Of a stretch of 64,000 bases of DNA, positions 61,920 through 64,000 are shown in pieces. Source of the DNA: Flavisolibacter longurius (GTDB lineage: Bacteria > Bacteroidota > Bacteroidia > Chitinophagales > Chitinophagaceae); the NCBI GenBank assembly GCA_014163555.1, contig JACJGO010000008.1:62001-126000 (forward strand). Reading direction: 5' to 3'. Each line of letters starts with the position of its first letter. Positions within the stretch are counted from its first letter, which is position 1. Both the position numbers and the translations under genes were made by a program. The notes below the pieces were generated by a model, which was given only the letters and a program-made list of their open reading frames with translations, ran no database searches and was not told where the DNA came from.

Positions 61920-64000
61920 ATGTGGAAATCCATCGCCATTGCTGTACTGCGTTACAAAACCGTTTTACTCATCCTGCTTTTGCTGGCAACCGCCTTTTTT
62001 GGTTACCATGCCAGCCAGGTGAAGCTCGGATATGATTTTGCGAAGGCCATTCCCACCGACAATCCAAAATATCTTGCTTTCGAACGCTTTAAAAAAACCT
62101 TTGGCGATAACGGCGGGATGCTGGTGATTGCCGCCCAGACGGACCGGTTTTTTGACTCCAGCTTTTTTAATGACTTTACCGCCCTGCAGCGGAACCTGAA
62201 AAACGTTCGTGGAATTGAAGGGATTCTTTCTGCGCCGGGGGCTGTTAACCTTGTCCGTGCCGAAGGATCGGAACGACTGCAAGCGTTGCCGATCTTCAAA
62301 GACTCGATTCTGACGCAGGCACAAATTGACAGTGGAAAGGCGGTGTTGCTCAACATTCCGTTTTACCGCGGGCTGTTGTATAACCTGTCGTCCAAAACCT
62401 GGATGATGGCTGCTACGGTAAACAATGCCCTGTTTAATTCGCCTGAGCGGACGGGGATCATCGAGAATGTGCTTTCGCTGACAGATGCCTTTGAAAAAAA
62501 GCAAAACATAGACCTGCGCATGAGTGGCCTGCCCCTGATCCGTACTATTCTTTCGGACCGGATCAAGGCGGAAATGAAGTTTTTCCTGATTGGCTCCGTG
62601 CTGCTTTCGGCCCTGATCCTTTTGCTTTTTTTCCGGTCGATTGGCGCTATGGTGCTTTCGCTGGTGGTAGTGGGTATTGGCGTAGTATGGAGCGTAGGCT
62701 TTTTACACCTGATGGGGTATAAGATTTCATTGCTGACGGCCCTTATTCCGCCACTTGTTGTGGTGATCGGAATCCCTAACTGTATTTATTTCCTGAATAA
62801 ATTTCATACAAGCTATAAAGAAACAGGCGACCGGCGGGAGGCAATTATTCAGATGGTCAGCAAAATGGGGATTGTTACGCTGTTCTGCAACATAGCCGCC
62901 GCCATCGGCTTTGCCGTATTTGCGCTGACCAAAAGTGCCATTTTAAAAGAGTTTGGCGCAGTTGCCGGTGTCAACATCCTGGCCCTTTTCTTTATTTCGC
63001 TTTTCCTGATCCCGGCCGTACTGAGCATACAGGCGCCACCCAAGCCAAGGCACATGCGCTACCTCGACAATCACAGCCTGCAACAGTTTCTGGCAAGGGT
63101 AGAACGTTGGTCCGTCAATCACAGGCGGCTTATTTTCGGGATCACCGCTGTCGTACTGGCTCTTTCCTTTATCGGTATGACACGGTTGAAAAGCGTGGGG
63201 TATATCGTGGACGACGTGCCGAAAAACGATGTGATCTTTACAGACCTGAAGTTTTTTGAAGAAAACTTTGGCGGCGTCATGCCGCTGGAGATTGTAGTGG
63301 ACACCAAAAAAAGACAAGGCGTTACCCGAAACCTGCAAAACCTGGTCAAGATTGATTCACTGGTGCAATTCCTTGCTTCCCAGCCCTATATTGGAAAGCC
63401 GCTAACGCTTACCGAAGGACTGAAGTTTGCCCGCCAGGCTTTTTTTGAAGGCGACAGCAATTTTTACAGCATGCCGGGCGATAATGACCTGATTGCCCTG
63501 CGGCCTTACCTTTCGCAAAACAACACGGATTCAAGCAGTACCGCCGCTGGCGGAAAAGGATTCAACCGGCTGGTTTCTTCTTTTATGGACGAAGAAAAAC
63601 AGCAGGCCCGAATTTCGGTAACCATGAAAGATGTGGGTTCGGAACGGCTGCCTTTTATTCTCGACAGCATTCAAAACCGGGCAGAATTTATTTTTAATCG
63701 CGATAGCATAACAGTTTTAACAGCCAGCGCAGATGAGAGGGAGGCGAACAAGGACGACTCACTTTGGGGCAAGCGGCGTTTCGAAGTAGAACTTACCGGG
63801 GCTTCGGTTACGTTCCTGGAAGGTTCGCGGTTCATTATCAACGGCTTAAAAGAAAGTGTGTTTTGGGCTTTCCTGCTGATAGCACTTTGCATGCTCTACC
63901 TTTTCCGGTCATTGCGTATTCTTTTGTGCTCTCTGATCCCGAATGTGATTCCCCTAATCACCACGGCGGGCATTATGGGCTGGGCAGGTGTACCCTTAAA
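61920..64000 (+). CDS. MMPL/RND family exporter, 5' part
   Basis: The first 693 residues of a large inner membrane exporter; the 3' end is outside the window. It starts with a helix (YKTVLLILLLLATAFFGYH) and a periplasmic loop, then helices (KFFLIGSVLLSALILLLFF, AMVLSLVVVGIGVVWSVGF, ALIPPLVVVIGIPNCIYFL), and NKFHTSYKETGDRREAI, repeated in a second half (ESVFWAFLLIALCMLYLF). This is the two-halves layout of MmpL/patched-type RND proteins (SSD-like), which move lipids or hopanoids. The GIPNCIYFLN segment fits the family. No stop is met. Confidence 0.85.
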   Translation, partial: MWKSIAIAVLRYKTVLLILLLLATAFFGYHASQVKLGYDFAKAIPTDNPKYLAFERFKKTFGDNGGMLVIAAQTDRFFDSSFFNDFTALQRNLKNVRGIEGILSAPGAVNLVRAEGSERLQALPIFKDSILTQAQIDSGKAVLLNIPFYRGLLYNLSSKTWMMAATVNNALFNSPERTGIIENVLSLTDAFEKKQNIDLRMSGLPLIRTILSDRIKAEMKFFLIGSVLLSALILLLFFRSIGAMVLSLVVVGIGVVWSVGFLHLMGYKISLLTALIPPLVVVIGIPNCIYFLNKFHTSYKETGDRREAIIQMVSKMGIVTLFCNIAAAIGFAVFALTKSAILKEFGAVAGVNILALFFISLFLIPAVLSIQAPPKPRHMRYLDNHSLQQFLARVERWSVNHRRLIFGITAVVLALSFIGMTRLKSVGYIVDDVPKNDVIFTDLKFFEENFGGVMPLEIVVDTKKRQGVTRNLQNLVKIDSLVQFLASQPYIGKPLTLTEGLKFARQAFFEGDSNFYSMPGDNDLIALRPYLSQNNTDSSSTAAGGKGFNRLVSSFMDEEKQQARISVTMKDVGSERLPFILDSIQNRAEFIFNRDSITVLTASADEREANKDDSLWGKRRFEVELTGASVTFLEGSRFIINGLKESVFWAFLLIALCMLYLFRSLRILLCSLIPNVIPLITTAGIMGWAGVPL

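Overview
This 64 kb window reads as a contiguous chromosomal segment of a Bacteroidota bacterium, most likely of the family Chitinophagaceae. The evidence is a gldKLMN type IX secretion (T9SS) core operon, a PorZ-type propeller, the Bacteroidetes-type LpxC-FabZ fusion, DUF4271 next to a HemD-like gene, an ECF sigma factor with a membrane/barrel partner, a TonB-dependent receptor, and -7 promoter elements of the Bacteroidetes form TAnnTTTG instead of sigma70 -10 boxes, with no clear Shine-Dalgarno sites. Almost everything is core genome. I see no rRNA, tRNA, CRISPR array, prophage or IS element.

Layout. 0-7 kb: an M23 peptidase, a DUF937-OmpA protein, ruvB, a GNAT enzyme and acpP-fabF-rnc. 7-12 kb: a membrane transporter with an AraC regulator, divergent from lpxC/fabZ-lpxA-ABC ATPase. 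12-20 kb: ald and tsaE, divergent from a copper P-type ATPase, then recQ and a receiver-domain protein. 19.5-32.4 kb: a nearly complete protoporphyrin pathway (hemJ-hemH leftward; hemA-hemC-hemD-hemE-hydrolase-hemF-hemB-hemL rightward; hemW leftward), so glutamyl-tRNA to heme is encoded in one block. 32-41 kb: BamA/TamA-like protein, DUF4271, a second HemD-like protein, then gldKLMN. 41-49 kb: uvrC, a lipoprotein, ECF sigma plus membrane/barrel protein, and a PepSY/TonB/gpmI operon. 51-64 kb: nadC, SUI1, icd, apaG, vanZ, prfA, an amidohydrolase, recO, porZ and the start of an MMPL/RND exporter.

The most unusual signal is not a gene. About fifteen places carry short degenerate tandem arrays with a strict 7-bp (sometimes 8-bp) period: four or so fixed bases plus about three changing bases per unit. 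Many start at or overlap a stop codon, several form facing inverted pairs between genes, one makes a perfect 28-bp inverted repeat touching a start codon, and two lie in frame inside the amidohydrolase gene. The same unit families recur at distant loci. I know of no name for these and rank them as the main finding. A second theme is that many -7 elements end only 3-8 nt before the start codon, which predicts nearly leaderless mRNAs.
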